A program made the position numbers and the translations under genes. A DNA stretch of 64,000 bases from Halorubrum trapanicum (GTDB lineage Archaea > Halobacteriota > Halobacteria > Halobacteriales > Haloferacaceae), in the NCBI RefSeq assembly GCF_017873555.1, contig NZ_JAGGKE010000004.1:153433-217432 (forward strand). Direction: 5' to 3'. Shown here in pieces: positions 17,141 to 26,115 of this stretch. Within the stretch, counting starts at the first letter, position 1; every line of letters starts with the position of its first letter. A model generated the notes under the pieces. The model was not told the origin of the DNA, searched no databases, and saw nothing but the letters and a program-made list of their open reading frames with translations.

Positions 17141-17584
17141 GTGAACACCGCAGATCAGTACCTCAAGACGATATACGTCGTACAGGACAGCGAAGACGGC
17201 CCCGCGTCGACCGGGTCGATAGCCGACGCGCTCGGCGTCAGCCCGGCCAGCGCCAACGAGATGATCGGGAAGCTCGAAGAGCGCGGGCTCGCGGAACACG
17301 AGAAGTACAAGGGCGTCAAGCTCACCGACGACGGTATCGTCCGGGCGAGAGACGCCCTCCAGACCTACTGTATCATCGAACGGTTCCTCGCGAACGTCCT
17401 CGCAGTCGAGGACTTCCAGTCCGAGGCCCGCGAGCTGGAGGCCGTCATCGACGACACGGTCGCGGAGCGGCTCGACACGATCATCGACCGCCAGCCGGAG
17501 TGTCCGGACTGCTTCGACCCGGAGACGGACGCCTGCGCGTGCCTAGAGATCGCGCCGGCGCCGGTCGAGCCGGAACAGCAGTAG
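17141..17584 (+). CDS. sirR: DtxR/SirR-family metal-dependent repressor
   Basis: Transcription regulator that binds DNA when loaded with Fe(II) or Mn(II). The N-terminal winged helix contains ASTGSIADALGVSPASANEMIGKLEERGL. It is followed by the metal-binding dimerisation domain (LQTYCIIERFLANVLAV) and a short C-terminal Cys cluster (ECPDCFDPETDACACLE). At 147 aa it lacks the SH3-like third domain of full-length DtxR. GTG start. Placed with sufCBD and a ferritin-like gene. Known DtxR/IdeR proteins bind TTAGG-type palindromes; five such sites occur at 31-40.5 kb, so this is one candidate for their regulator. Haloarchaea usually encode several paralogues. Confidence 0.88.
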   Translation: MNTADQYLKTIYVVQDSEDGPASTGSIADALGVSPASANEMIGKLEERGLAEHEKYKGVKLTDDGIVRARDALQTYCIIERFLANVLAVEDFQSEARELEAVIDDTVAERLDTIIDRQPECPDCFDPETDACACLEIAPAPVEPEQQ

Positions 17585-17610
17585 AAGTCGTAGGGACCGT
17601 TTTCGAGGGC

Positions 17611-18861
17611 TTAGACGCCCGTCGAGTAGCGCAGAATGCCCGCGATGCCGCCGAACGCGTCGAGCAGCTGTTCGCCCTTCTCGAAGTCCGTCGAGATGAA
17701 CTTCGTGTCCGTCCCGCGCTGTTCCGCGATGGCCATCAGGTGTTCGATGACGTCCTCGCGCTCGTCGACCGCGGCCTCCTCGCCGCACTCGCTACACTCG
17801 TGGTCGGGCGTCGAGTGTCGCGAGTCGATCACCTCGTACTCCTCGTGGTCGTTCGGACACTCGTAGACGACGACGTCGGAGCGGAGGTCCTCGGAGATGA
17901 GCAGGCGGTCGACCGACCCCATGATCAGGTTCCGGCGAGTCTGTTCGAACCCGTAGGTCGCCTCCTCGCCGGTGTTGAGCTTCTCGAAGAACTCCTCCAT
18001 GTTGCGTTTGTCTTCGACGATCTCCTGGTCGGCGAGCGCCTCGCTGGCGTTGTCGACGAGGTCCTTCAGGCCGGACTCGTCGGTGTACGCCACGTCGAAC
18101 TTGCCGAGGACCTTGTCCTGGAGCTCGTGGTGGAGGTAGTCGCCGTCGAGGAACTCGTCTTTCGTCGGCGACGGGCCGCCGACCAAGATCCCGTCCAGCT
18201 CGTGACGCTTGTCGACGAACAGGTCGTCGGCCATCCCCGCGACCTCCTGATAGAAGTTGTCGATGGCTTCGAGACGCAGGCGGGCGAACCGCTGTGCGGA
18301 CTGCCCGCCTTTCCGCTGTTTGCCGGGGACGAGCGAGGAGGCGGACTTGACCGGCTCGACGCGTTTCCCCTTCAGCCAGCCGACGTTCGCCTCGCGGCGG
18401 TCGAGGACGATGAGCCCGAACAGCCCGGAGTCTTCGAGCATGTGTTCGAGCGGCTCGGTGAGGAACTCCGAGTCGCAGTGGTAGCGGAACGACTCCACCG
18501 GCTGCGGGGGCGACTCCAGCGTCCGGGTGACCATGTCGGTCTGGCCGCCGCCGGCGTCGATGGCGCCCGAGAAGATCACGATGCCGTTGTCGGGCGGGAA
18601 GGTGTCGTAGTAGCGCAGACGGTCCTTGATCGACGTGAGCGCGTCTTGGACGGCCGTCCGCGTCTGCTTGGACTTGATGTTCGACGCCTCGCTGTGTTCC
18701 TGGGTGACGTGGGCCACCACGTCGGAGATCTGCCTGTCTTCGGGGATGTAGATGGTGACGAGCTGGGTGCCGGAGCCCTCGTACTCTTTGAGCTCCTCGA
18801 TGACCTTGCGGAACTCGTACTTCCGGCGGTCCTCGTTCGCCTCCTGTGCGTCGCTGCTCAT
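17611..18861 (-). CDS. prf1: Peptide chain release factor aRF1
   Basis: Recognises all three stop codons and triggers peptide release. 416 aa. NIKS, the codon-recognition motif, is at residues 61-64, and GGQ, which enters the peptidyl-transferase centre, is at 185-187 within KGGQSAQRF. A C-terminal domain carries a CxxC pair (HECSECGEEA) as in archaeal eRF1. Convergent with the metalloregulator gene, with 26 bp between the stops. Confidence 0.97.
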   Translation of the reverse strand: MSSDAQEANEDRRKYEFRKVIEELKEYEGSGTQLVTIYIPEDRQISDVVAHVTQEHSEASNIKSKQTRTAVQDALTSIKDRLRYYDTFPPDNGIVIFSGAIDAGGGQTDMVTRTLESPPQPVESFRYHCDSEFLTEPLEHMLEDSGLFGLIVLDRREANVGWLKGKRVEPVKSASSLVPGKQRKGGQSAQRFARLRLEAIDNFYQEVAGMADDLFVDKRHELDGILVGGPSPTKDEFLDGDYLHHELQDKVLGKFDVAYTDESGLKDLVDNASEALADQEIVEDKRNMEEFFEKLNTGEEATYGFEQTRRNLIMGSVDRLLISEDLRSDVVVYECPNDHEEYEVIDSRHSTPDHECSECGEEAAVDEREDVIEHLMAIAEQRGTDTKFISTDFEKGEQLLDAFGGIAGILRYSTGV

Positions 18862-18979
18862 TACCTACAGTTCGCCCCCGTGCGGGTAAGTAAGCTTTGA
18901 CCTCGGGGCTGTGGCCGGCGAGACGCCCCGTGTCGGCGGCGAGGACCCGCGTCAGTGGGGACCGTATCGCCTGGGGTCG

Positions 18980-19240
18980 CTACGCGTAGTGCGCTTCGAG
19001 GTACTCGACGATGTCGTCGCTCTCGTACATCGTGACGCCGCGATCGGTGTCGACGAGGTACGGGATCTGGTCTTCGCCGCCCGCGGTGAGCTCGTCGTGG
19101 GTCACCTCGTTGGTCACGTCGCCGCCGGCGTTCCCCGGGAGCCGCGGGTTGTGCGCGACGTACGAGACCCCGAGCTCGGAGAGCGTCTCGCGGACCTTCG
19201 CGCAGTGCGGACAGCCTTCCGACTGGTAGAGTTCGAGCAT
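18980..19240 (-). CDS. Glutaredoxin-like thiol-disulfide protein (86 aa)
   Basis: A single thioredoxin-fold domain of GST-N/glutaredoxin type. The active site CPHC (C10, C13) is in LYQSEGCPHCAKV, and the cis-Pro is in QIPYLVDTDRGVTMYESDDIVEYLEAHY. The ATG at 19238-19240 starts directly at the first beta strand; an upstream ATG would add only non-conserved residues. Haloarchaea use gamma-glutamylcysteine in place of glutathione, so the physiological thiol is inferred. It sits alone between prf1 and argS. Confidence 0.85.
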   Translation of the reverse strand: MLELYQSEGCPHCAKVRETLSELGVSYVAHNPRLPGNAGGDVTNEVTHDELTAGGEDQIPYLVDTDRGVTMYESDDIVEYLEAHYA

Positions 19241-19322
19241 CGACCGACGGTACGGGACGCGGCACAAAACCGTTTGCGGGCGGTGCGAAGCGAGCGCCGG
19301 AGCGAGACCGTCGATCCCGGCG

Positions 19323-21131
19323 CTACATCGACTCCGGCGCCTCGACGCCCAGCACGTCGAGCGCGTTCGCCATCGTGTGTTTCGCGGCCGCGACGACCGC
19401 GATCCGGGCGTCGCGCAGCTCGTCGGTCTCGGCGGTCACGACCGGGCACTCGCGGTAGAAGGCGTTGTACGCGTCGGCGAACTCGCGGGTGAACGTCGCG
19501 ATCGTGTGCGGCTCCAAGTCGTCCGCGGCGGCCTCGATCGCCGCGGGGAAGCGGGCGACCTCGCGCAGGAGGTCGCGGGCCGCCTCGGTCTCTAAGGCCC
19601 CCGCGTCCACGTCGAGCGCGTCGAGGTCGACGTCGCCGTCGGCGTCTTCCGTCACGCCCGGCACGTCGATGCCGGCGGCCGCGGCCTCGCCGAGGATGCC
19701 GGCGCAGCGCGCGTGGACGTACTGGACGAACGGGGCCGACTGCGCCTCGAAGTCGAGCGCGTCCTCCCACTCGAAGGTGATCGCCTTCGCGGGCTGTTTC
19801 GAGACGATGTCGTACCGGACCGCGCCGATCCCGACCTGATGGGCGATGCGCTCGACGTCCTCGTCGGTGAGGTCGTCGTCGCGGATGCGGTCGTCCATCC
19901 GGGACTCGACCGCCTCGCGGGCGCGGTCGATGGCCTCGTCGAGGAGGTCGTCGAGCATCACGCCCGTCCCCTTCCGGGTCGACATCTTCCCGTCGGGGAG
20001 GTTGACGTACGAGTAGATGACGTGGCCGAGGCGGTCGGCGTCGTTGCCGAGCAGTTCGAGGGTCGCGTCGAGCTGGTCGGCCTGTAGCTTGTGGTCCTCG
20101 CCGAGGACGGTGACGGCGCGGTCGTAGTTGGCGAACTTCCACTCGTGGTGGGCCAGGTCGCGGGTGGTGTAGAGGCTGGTGTCGTCCGAGCGCAGGAAGA
20201 CGAGGTTCTTGTCGATCCCCCACGCGTCGAGTTCGAGCTGCCACGCGTCCTCCTCGTAGACGGCCTGATCTGTCTCCTTGAGCCGCGCGGCGACCTCGTC
20301 GGTCGAGTCGTCGCGCATGAACCGCGTCTCCTTGACGAACTCGTCGAACTCGGCGGGGAGGCGGCCGAGACACTCCTTCATCCCGCCGAGGACGGTGTCG
20401 ACGACCTCGCCGACGCGCTCGTACGTCTCCTCGTCGCCCGCCTCCAGCCCCTGGAGGATCGACTGAATCTCTGCTTCCGCGGTCTCGACGGCGTCGGCGT
20501 CGGCCTCCTCCAGGAAGGCGTTCCCCTTGCGGTAGTAGCGCACGAGGTCGTACTCCGCGCGGTCGCGCGCGGGCTCGGCGTCGAGGTCGTCCTCGTCGAA
20601 CCGCTCGTACGCCCACGTGAACACCGCCATCTGCCGGCCGGCGTCGTTGACGTAGTAGTGGCGGTCCACGTCGTAGCCCGCGTACTCCAAGAGGTTCGCC
20701 ACGGCGTCGCCGACGATGGGGTTGCGCGCGCGGCCGACGTGGATCGGCCCGGTCGGGTTCGCGCTGGTGTGCTCGACGACCACGCTCGTGTCTCGGTCGG
20801 GGAGCGCGCCGTAGTCGGCGTCGACGGCGGCCGAATCGAGCGTGTCCGAGAGGTAGCGCTCGTTCGCGTGGAAGTTGACGTACGGCCCGACGGTGTCGAC
20901 GCTCGCGACGTAGTCGGCGCCCGCGACCGACACCGCCTCGGCGACCGTCGCCGCGACGTTGGGCGGCGCGTCGCCGACCTCGCCCGCGAGCCGGAACGCG
21001 ACGCTGGAGGCGAGCGTCGCGTCCATGTCGTCGGGCGGGCGTTCGATGCCGAGGTCGTCGGTCGGGAGGTCGAGCGCGTCGAGCGCGTCCGCGAGCGCCG
21101 CCTCGACCTCCGACCGGAACTGCCTGAACAT
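19323..21131 (-). CDS. argS: Arginyl-tRNA synthetase
   Basis: Class I aminoacyl-tRNA synthetase (602 aa). It has an N-terminal Add1 domain for the tRNA D-loop. The ATP-binding signature is HVGRARN in the HIGH position, after [11 protein letters not shown]. The KMSKS-like loop is [11 protein letters not shown]. The C-terminal anticodon-binding helical domain ends in [22 protein letters not shown] element about 22 bases upstream of the ATG fits a leaderless start. Confidence 0.96.
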   Translation of the reverse strand: MFRQFRSEVEAALADALDALDLPTDDLGIERPPDDMDATLASSVAFRLAGEVGDAPPNVAATVAEAVSVAGADYVASVDTVGPYVNFHANERYLSDTLDSAAVDADYGALPDRDTSVVVEHTSANPTGPIHVGRARNPIVGDAVANLLEYAGYDVDRHYYVNDAGRQMAVFTWAYERFDEDDLDAEPARDRAEYDLVRYYRKGNAFLEEADADAVETAEAEIQSILQGLEAGDEETYERVGEVVDTVLGGMKECLGRLPAEFDEFVKETRFMRDDSTDEVAARLKETDQAVYEEDAWQLELDAWGIDKNLVFLRSDDTSLYTTRDLAHHEWKFANYDRAVTVLGEDHKLQADQLDATLELLGNDADRLGHVIYSYVNLPDGKMSTRKGTGVMLDDLLDEAIDRAREAVESRMDDRIRDDDLTDEDVERIAHQVGIGAVRYDIVSKQPAKAITFEWEDALDFEAQSAPFVQYVHARCAGILGEAAAAGIDVPGVTEDADGDVDLDALDVDAGALETEAARDLLREVARFPAAIEAAADDLEPHTIATFTREFADAYNAFYRECPVVTAETDELRDARIAVVAAAKHTMANALDVLGVEAPESM

Positions 21132-21230
21132 ACCGTCCGTTCGACGGGCGGGTTAAAAGGCCCTTCCGAAGCGGCTCGGCGGGCGAGGCGGGGGATCGAA
21201 CGGGACAGAAGTGAGACACTCGGGACTGCG

Positions 21231-21510
21231 GTGGCGCGTGCCTGCGAGGCCGCCGTGCGGCCGAGCCGCGAGGGACCGAAGGTCCCTCTGGAAGCCGGCG
21301 CGAAGCGCCGGCGACAGCACGCGCGAGGGAGTCGGGCGCTCCGAGGGCGACCGGAGGGAGCCCGAAGGACGCGCCCGACGAGGCTGGGGAGGTGTGAGGC
21401 GCGGGGCTGTGCGGTGCGGGGTGGGACTCAAAGGGGCAGGCGCGAGTCCTCGCGCCTGGGGCTTTGGAGGTGCTCTCCGCTGCTCTCTGGTCAATCATTT
21501 ATAAATGAGC
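21231..21510 (+). repeat. Dispersed structured element, copy A
   Basis: Fills most of the 433-bp gap between argS and the epimerase gene; no gene is supported here. In order it contains the conserved start GTGGCGCGTGCCTGCGAGG, a GGCCGC/GCGGCC hairpin, GGGACC/GGTCCC and GCCGGCGC/GCGCCGGC hairpins, and the block CACGCGCGAGGGA. Then come a stem (21331-21339 with 21371-21379), GAGGCTGGGGAGG, GGGACTCAAAGGGG, a 10-bp stem (21437-21446 with 21449-21458), GGGGCTTTGGAGGTG, and an end at TCATTTATAAATGA. Copies B and C share these blocks in the same order. Confidence 0.85.
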
Positions 21511-21564
21511 GATCGAGACTCCGGAAGAATATCCCGGGAAAAAGCCGACAGCGTGAGCGTATTC

Positions 21565-22500
21565 CTATGAGACGATCTCCTCGATCAGCTCTCGCGCGCT
21601 CCGCCGGACGGCCGCGTCGCTCTCGATAGACGGCTCCCAGCCGAGGCCCGCGAGCTTCTCGATCGACAGCCGCATCTTCGGCACGTCGCCGGTCCAGCCG
21701 CGGTCGCCGCCGGTGTAGTTGTACTCGGGGTCGACGCCGAGTTCGTCGCTCACGATGTCGGCGATCCGGGTCACAGAGGTCGTCGTCCGCGTCCCGAGGT
21801 TGTAGACGTTGTACGCGTCGTCCGCCTGCTCGACGACGTGCTGAATCGCGTCGACGCACTCGGAGACGTGCATGTACGACTTCTCCTGGCGGCCGTCGCC
21901 GAGGATCTCCAGTTCCGTCGGGTCGGCGTCGAGCTTCTCGATGAAGTCGGGGATCACGTTGCCGCGCTGGCGCGGGCCGACGATGTTCGCGAAGCGGAAC
22001 ACCCACGACTGAACGCCGTAGGAGTGCGCGAACGTCGATATCAGCGCCTCGTCCGCGAGCTTCGCGGAGCCGTACACGGAGATGGGCGCGAGCGGGGCGT
22101 AGTCCTCGGGCGTCGGCCGCGGCGCCTCGCCGTACACCGTCGACGAGGAGGTGAACGCGAACCTGTCGACGCCGACCTCGCGCATTCGTTCGAGGACGTT
22201 GTACGTCATCGCGGTGTTATCCTCGAACAGCGCGCGGTCGTCGTCGTAGTTCGTGTCGGTGTACGCCGCGAAGTGGAAGACGACGTCGAGTTCGTCGGTG
22301 ACCGCGCGGGCGACGTCGTCGGGGTCGGTCAGGTCCGCCTCGACGAACTCGGCCCCGTCGGGGACGCGGTCGCGGGTCCCCTTCGAGAGGTCGTCGGCGA
22401 CGCGGACTGTCGCGCCGCGGTCGAGCAGGCTCGCGGCGAGGTGGCTCCCGACGAGACCGGCGCCCCCGGTCACGAGGACGCGCGAATCGGTGAGGTTCAT
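21565..22500 (-). CDS. NAD-dependent sugar epimerase/dehydratase (extended SDR)
   Basis: Extended short-chain dehydrogenase of the GalE/RmlB type (311 aa). The NAD-binding motif GGAGLVG is at residues 12-18. The catalytic triad is Ser around 118-120 (TSSSTVYG), Y143 and K147 (YGSAK). It probably acts on a nucleotide-activated sugar such as UDP-glucose, in epimerisation or dehydration. The substrate cannot be read from the sequence. Not in an operon: element copy A lies upstream of argS beside it, and the sulfur genes follow on the same strand after 137 bp. Confidence 0.85.
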   Translation of the reverse strand: MNLTDSRVLVTGGAGLVGSHLAASLLDRGATVRVADDLSKGTRDRVPDGAEFVEADLTDPDDVARAVTDELDVVFHFAAYTDTNYDDDRALFEDNTAMTYNVLERMREVGVDRFAFTSSSTVYGEAPRPTPEDYAPLAPISVYGSAKLADEALISTFAHSYGVQSWVFRFANIVGPRQRGNVIPDFIEKLDADPTELEILGDGRQEKSYMHVSECVDAIQHVVEQADDAYNVYNLGTRTTTSVTRIADIVSDELGVDPEYNYTGGDRGWTGDVPKMRLSIEKLAGLGWEPSIESDAAVRRSARELIEEIVS

Positions 22501-22636
22501 ACCGGCCTGTCGGCCGTCGCGGATAAGTACGTACGGGATCGGGTCGAAGCGATATTCGGCGGAGGGGACGGGGGGTTCGGCGTCTCTCGCTCGGCGACGG
22601 TCTCGACGGTTCGCGGAGAGGTTCGGCCGTCGGAGG

Positions 22637-23266
22637 TCAGACGAGGAGTTGGATGTCCGCCTCGGCCATGTCCCGAAGCGCCGTCGCGGCGCCGACGCCC
22701 GTGGTGACGCCGTCGTAGAAGTCGTCCTCGTCGTACCCCATCAGATCGATGGTCATCTGACACGCCTGAAACTCGACGCCCATGTCGAGGCTCGTCTCGA
22801 GGAGTTCCTCGATCGTGGCGGTGTCGTTGTCCGCGATCTTCTTTTCCATCATCTTCGTCGTCACGCGGTCCATACCGGGAAGCGCGGCGACGGCGTTCGG
22901 GACGGGCATGTTGGGGTTGCCGACGGAGCTGAGCTTGAGGTTCTTCGAGCGCTCCTCGTGGAGGATCTCGAGCCCCCAGAACGTGTGGAAGACGGTCACC
23001 TCGTAGCCGAACGCGGCCGCGGTGCTGGCGAGGATGAGCGGCGGGTACGCCATGTCCAGCGTCCCCTTCGTGGCGATGATGCTCATCTTCTTGCCGCCGT
23101 CGTCGGTGGTCTCGGCGAGCGCGGCCTCGAGCTCGTCGACGCGCGCGGCCAGCTCCGCGCGCGAGGGCGCCTCGCCGGCCGGAACGTCCTCGGCCGGCGC
23201 CTCGTCGGCCGGCACGTCCTCGGCCGGAACGTCCTCGGCCGACCCGTCGAGTGTGTCCGTGTTCAT
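22637..23266 (-). CDS. DsrE/DsrF/DrsH-like sulfur-relay protein
   Basis: A C-terminal DsrE-like domain (about residues 60-209) has the pattern MSIIATKGTLDMAYPPLILASTAAAFGYEVTVFHTFWGL, with a conserved Cys in VEFQACQMTIDLMG that is typical of the DrsE2-type sulfur carriers. The N-terminus has a repetitive acidic linker (EDVPADEAPAEDVPAGEAPS) built from 15-bp repeats, followed by a short coiled coil. Translation starts 2 bases after the TusA stop, so the pair forms one unit. Such proteins bind sulfane sulfur and work with TusA and rhodanese in trafficking. Confidence 0.85.
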   Translation of the reverse strand: MNTDTLDGSAEDVPAEDVPADEAPAEDVPAGEAPSRAELAARVDELEAALAETTDDGGKKMSIIATKGTLDMAYPPLILASTAAAFGYEVTVFHTFWGLEILHEERSKNLKLSSVGNPNMPVPNAVAALPGMDRVTTKMMEKKIADNDTATIEELLETSLDMGVEFQACQMTIDLMGYDEDDFYDGVTTGVGAATALRDMAEADIQLLV

Positions 23267-23268
23267 CG

Positions 23269-23514
23269 TCACGCCGTCCTGCGGACGTAGTGTTTGTACA
23301 CGTCGTCTCCTTCCGTCTGGTCGAGGAGTTCGACGCCCTCGGTACCGGCCGCCCAACCGTCGATGTCGCTCATGCTTCCGGGGTCGGTCGCCAGCACTTC
23401 GAGGACCGCTCCTTCGGCCAGGTCGTCGATCGCCCCCTTCGTCTTCACGACCGGCATGGGACACGATGCGCCTTTCACGTCGAGCGTCTCCGCGATGTCG
23501 TATTCGGCACTCAT
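23269..23514 (-). CDS. tusA: TusA-family sulfurtransferase
   Basis: Small sulfur carrier (81 aa) with the signature CPMP (C18 in LDVKGASCPMPVVKTKGAI); the Cys carries a persulfide. The ATG at 23512-23514 starts the conserved part. First gene of a two-gene unit with the DsrE-like protein. Divergent from the rhodanese/MBL gene across about 240 bp of AT-rich sequence, so both sides probably share regulation. Confidence 0.9.
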   Translation of the reverse strand: MSAEYDIAETLDVKGASCPMPVVKTKGAIDDLAEGAVLEVLATDPGSMSDIDGWAAGTEGVELLDQTEGDDVYKHYVRRTA

Positions 23515-23545
23515 ATGGTATCTGCTCCGTTGACTTGTATTGGAG

Positions 23546-23558
23546 CTACCGCACAATA
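23546..23558 (-). promoter_or_regulatory. Possible shared motif upstream of tusA
   Basis: On the minus strand this reads TATTGTGCGGTAG, 32-44 bases before the tusA ATG. A near-identical TATTGTACGATAG occurs at 27818-27830 upstream of the TauE unit, and TATTGTATAG at 23684-23693. It may be a binding site or only promoter sequence. Confidence 0.3.
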
Positions 23559-23751
23559 TTCTTGCGACAGTTAAAAGAATGTTGTTTCTTGGGTGTATTA
23601 CGAACGACTATCTTACCTGAATACAGCTACGAGCGACATAAATGCGTGTTCAGCTCTGTATATCTCGTTTTACGATACTCTGTATTGTATAGTCTTTGAA
23701 CTACTATCCGAACGCTTTTTTACACCCAACTGGTAGGACGGGGTGTACAAG

Positions 23752-24945
23752 ATGGACGCCGATGACTTCCCGACGCCGGACGTCGAAGTGGAAACGGTCG
23801 CACCGAACGAACTGAAAGATCGAATCGACGCGGGCGAAGACGTTACGCTCCTCGACGCGCGGATGAGCGCCGACTACGAGGAGTGGCGCATCGACGGCGA
23901 GAACGTCACCTCGATCAACGTCCCGTACTTCGAGTTCCTCGACGACGAGGTCGACGACAACGCCCTCGATCGGATCCCCGACGACCGCGAGGTGACCGTC
24001 CTCTGCGCGAAGGGCGGCGCCAGCGAGTACGTCGCGGGCACGCTCGCGGAGCGCGGCTACGACGTCGACCACCTCGAAGACGGGATGAACGGGTGGGCGA
24101 GGGTCTACGAGACCGTCGAGGTCGAGCGCTACGACGGCGCCGGCACGCTCCTCCAGTACCAGCGCCCCTCGTCGGGCTGTCTCGGCTACCTCCTCTACGA
24201 CGACGGGGAAGCCGCGATCATCGACCCGCTTCGGGCCTTTACCGACCGCTACCTCGACGACGCCGACGACCTCGGCGTCGACCTGACGTACGCGCTCGAC
24301 ACCCACGTCCACGCCGACCACATCTCCGGAGTGCGCGACCTCGACGACGAGGGCGTCGAGGGCGTCATCCCCGAGGCCGCGGTCGACCGCGGCGTCACGT
24401 ACGCCGACGAACTGACCACGGCCGAGGACGGCGACACCTTCGCGGTCGGCGACGGGACGATCGAGACCGTCCACACGCCCGGTCACACGACCGGGATGAC
24501 CTCCTACCTCGTCGACGAGAGCCTGCTCGCGACCGGCGACGGGCTGTTCGTCGAGAGCGTCGCCCGTCCGGACCTCGAGGAGGGCGACGAGGGGGCGCCC
24601 GACGCCGCGCGCACCCTCTACGAGTCGCTCCGGGAGCGCGTCCTCTCGCTGCCCGACGACACGCTCGTCGGCGGCGCACACTTCAGCGATACCGCCGAGC
24701 CGGCCGACGACGGTACCTACACGGCGCCGATCGGCGAACTCGTCGCGGAGATGGACGCGCTCACGACCGACGAAGACGAGTTCGTCGACCTGATCCTCTC
24801 GGATATGCCCCCGCGGCCGGCCAACTACGAGGACATCATCGCGACGAACCTCGGGCAGAACGCCGTCGACGACGAGGAGGCGTTCACCCTCGAACTCGGC
24901 CCGAACAACTGCGCCGCCAGCCGAGACTCGCTCGCGGGTGACTGA
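23752..24945 (+). CDS. Rhodanese/metallo-beta-lactamase fusion, probable persulfide dioxygenase type
   Basis: Two domains in one 397-aa chain. An N-terminal rhodanese (residues about 15-125) has the active-site Cys C85 in VTVLCAKGGASEYVAG. A C-terminal metallo-beta-lactamase domain of ETHE1 type (about 135-345) has the metal motif THVHADH (H185, H187, D189, H190), then VHTPGHTTGM, TGDGLFV and GAHFSD. ETHE1-like enzymes oxidise persulfide to sulfite, and the fused rhodanese would supply or use thiosulfate. The family order is normally MBL then rhodanese, so the reversed order is worth noting. ATG at 23752 chosen; an in-frame GTG at 23743 is possible. Confidence 0.85.
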   Translation: MDADDFPTPDVEVETVAPNELKDRIDAGEDVTLLDARMSADYEEWRIDGENVTSINVPYFEFLDDEVDDNALDRIPDDREVTVLCAKGGASEYVAGTLAERGYDVDHLEDGMNGWARVYETVEVERYDGAGTLLQYQRPSSGCLGYLLYDDGEAAIIDPLRAFTDRYLDDADDLGVDLTYALDTHVHADHISGVRDLDDEGVEGVIPEAAVDRGVTYADELTTAEDGDTFAVGDGTIETVHTPGHTTGMTSYLVDESLLATGDGLFVESVARPDLEEGDEGAPDAARTLYESLRERVLSLPDDTLVGGAHFSDTAEPADDGTYTAPIGELVAEMDALTTDEDEFVDLILSDMPPRPANYEDIIATNLGQNAVDDEEAFTLELGPNNCAASRDSLAGD

Positions 24946-24953
24946 CGACGCAA

Positions 24954-25511
24954 ATGGTCGCTGACCCACTACTACTTCAGGCGGTGGTCGACCTGTTCCC
25001 CAACGGGATCGGCCGCTACGCCGTCGGCGGGCTGTTCGTCGGGCTCGGGACCGTCCTGATCTACGCCGGGACGGGGATCCCGGCCGGGGCGAGCACGTTC
25101 CTCGAGTCGACGCTGTCGTACGTCTCAGACCGGTCGCGGTTCCAGCGGTACGTCGCCTCGCGGGACTGGCGGCTCGTGTTCACGGCCGGGATCGTCCTCG
25201 GCGGACTCGCGTTCGCCGCGACGTTCCAGTCCGGGCTGGTCACCAGCTCGCTGTACGAGCCCGGGACGACCGGGCAGCTGTACGAGGTCGCCGGCGTGAC
25301 GCTGTGGGCGACCGACGTCCAGCCGTGGCGGCTGTTCTTCGGCGGGATCCTGGTCGGGATCGGGACCCGGATCGGTAAGGGGTGTACGTCCGGACACGGC
25401 GTCTGCGGCGTCGGCTCGGCGTCGAGGACGTCGCTGATCGGCGTCGCGACGTTCCTGACCGTGGCGATCGGGACGGCACAGGTCGTCGCCGCGCTGGGGG
25501 TGAGTCCGTGA
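24954..25511 (+). CDS. YeeE/YedE-family transporter, first half
   Basis: Membrane protein of 185 aa with about four helices and the family motif GGILVGIGTRIGKGCTSGHG, whose Cys is the conserved substrate-relay residue of TsuA-type thiosulfate transporters. It corresponds to one half of the full-length bacterial protein, the other half being the gene at 25642. It starts 8 bases after the rhodanese/MBL gene, so it is probably cotranscribed and supplies that enzyme with a sulfur compound. Confidence 0.85.
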   Translation: MVADPLLLQAVVDLFPNGIGRYAVGGLFVGLGTVLIYAGTGIPAGASTFLESTLSYVSDRSRFQRYVASRDWRLVFTAGIVLGGLAFAATFQSGLVTSSLYEPGTTGQLYEVAGVTLWATDVQPWRLFFGGILVGIGTRIGKGCTSGHGVCGVGSASRTSLIGVATFLTVAIGTAQVVAALGVSP

Positions 25512-25641
25512 TGTGCGAGACGCGAGCGAGGCGAGGCGCGAGCGGAGTGAGCGCCTCGCAGGGCGAACGGCGAACGGACGTGAGCCGTGAGCAGCGAGCG
25601 TCTCGAACCGCGCGAACGGAAGCGACCGGAGGGAGCGACAC
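25512..25641. repeat. Nested palindrome between the two YeeE/YedE halves
   Basis: A gap of 130 bp in an otherwise tight operon. It has an inner perfect 9-bp stem (25531-25539 with 25551-25559) and an outer 8-bp stem (25516-25523 with 25598-25605), in purine-rich GAGCG/GTGAGC-type sequence. No gene is seen. It could be an RNA structure that tunes expression of the second half, or a small insertion of the AGCGAAGCGAGTG type. Confidence 0.5.
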
Positions 25642-26103
25642 GTGAGCGACGACCGCCATCCGCTGTTCAAGCCGCTGGTGTTCGTCGGCGGGCTGATCTT
25701 CGGGTTCGGGCTCGGGTTCAGTCACATGGCCCGGCCGGAGGTCGTGTTGAACTTCCTCCAGTTCGACGATCTGGGGCTCCCGTTCGTGATGTTCGGGGCC
25801 GCGATCGTCTCCGGGATCGCGTTCGCGCTGCTGCCCCGGCTCCGGGACGCCGCGCCCCTCACGGGCGACCCCTACGAGCGGCGCCTGAAACCGTTCGACC
25901 GGAACGTCCTCGTCGGCGGCGCCGTCTTCGGCGTCGGCTGGGGGCTGTCCGGTATCTGTCCGGGCGCCGCGTACGCCAGCCTCGGGGTCGGCAACGTCGC
26001 CATCCTCTGGGCGCTCGCCGGGATGTTCGTCGGCGCGTACGCGCAGGGGTACTGGCGGAGCCGGAGCGGGGCCCGCGACGGCGCCGCGGCGGGCGCGGAC
26101 TGA
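25642..26103 (+). CDS. YeeE/YedE-family transporter, second half (DUF6691-like)
   Basis: A 153-aa membrane protein with about four helices and the motif FGVGWGLSGICPGAAYASLGVGN, containing the second conserved Cys of the family. It complements the upstream protein, and together they would form one pseudo-symmetric thiosulfate/sulfur-compound transporter. GTG start (GTGAGCGACGACC). A 130-bp palindromic spacer separates the two halves. The next gene starts 12 bases later. Confidence 0.85.
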   Translation: MSDDRHPLFKPLVFVGGLIFGFGLGFSHMARPEVVLNFLQFDDLGLPFVMFGAAIVSGIAFALLPRLRDAAPLTGDPYERRLKPFDRNVLVGGAVFGVGWGLSGICPGAAYASLGVGNVAILWALAGMFVGAYAQGYWRSRSGARDGAAAGAD

Positions 26104-26115
26104 CACACCAGCCCG

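Noticed and set aside
21153..21504. Frames across the dispersed element with shared peptides such as TPPQPRR (also near 27.4 and 34.4 kb)
   Set aside because: The similarity comes from the repeated DNA. Different frames are open in each copy, there are no start signals, and the variation follows stem pairing instead of codons.
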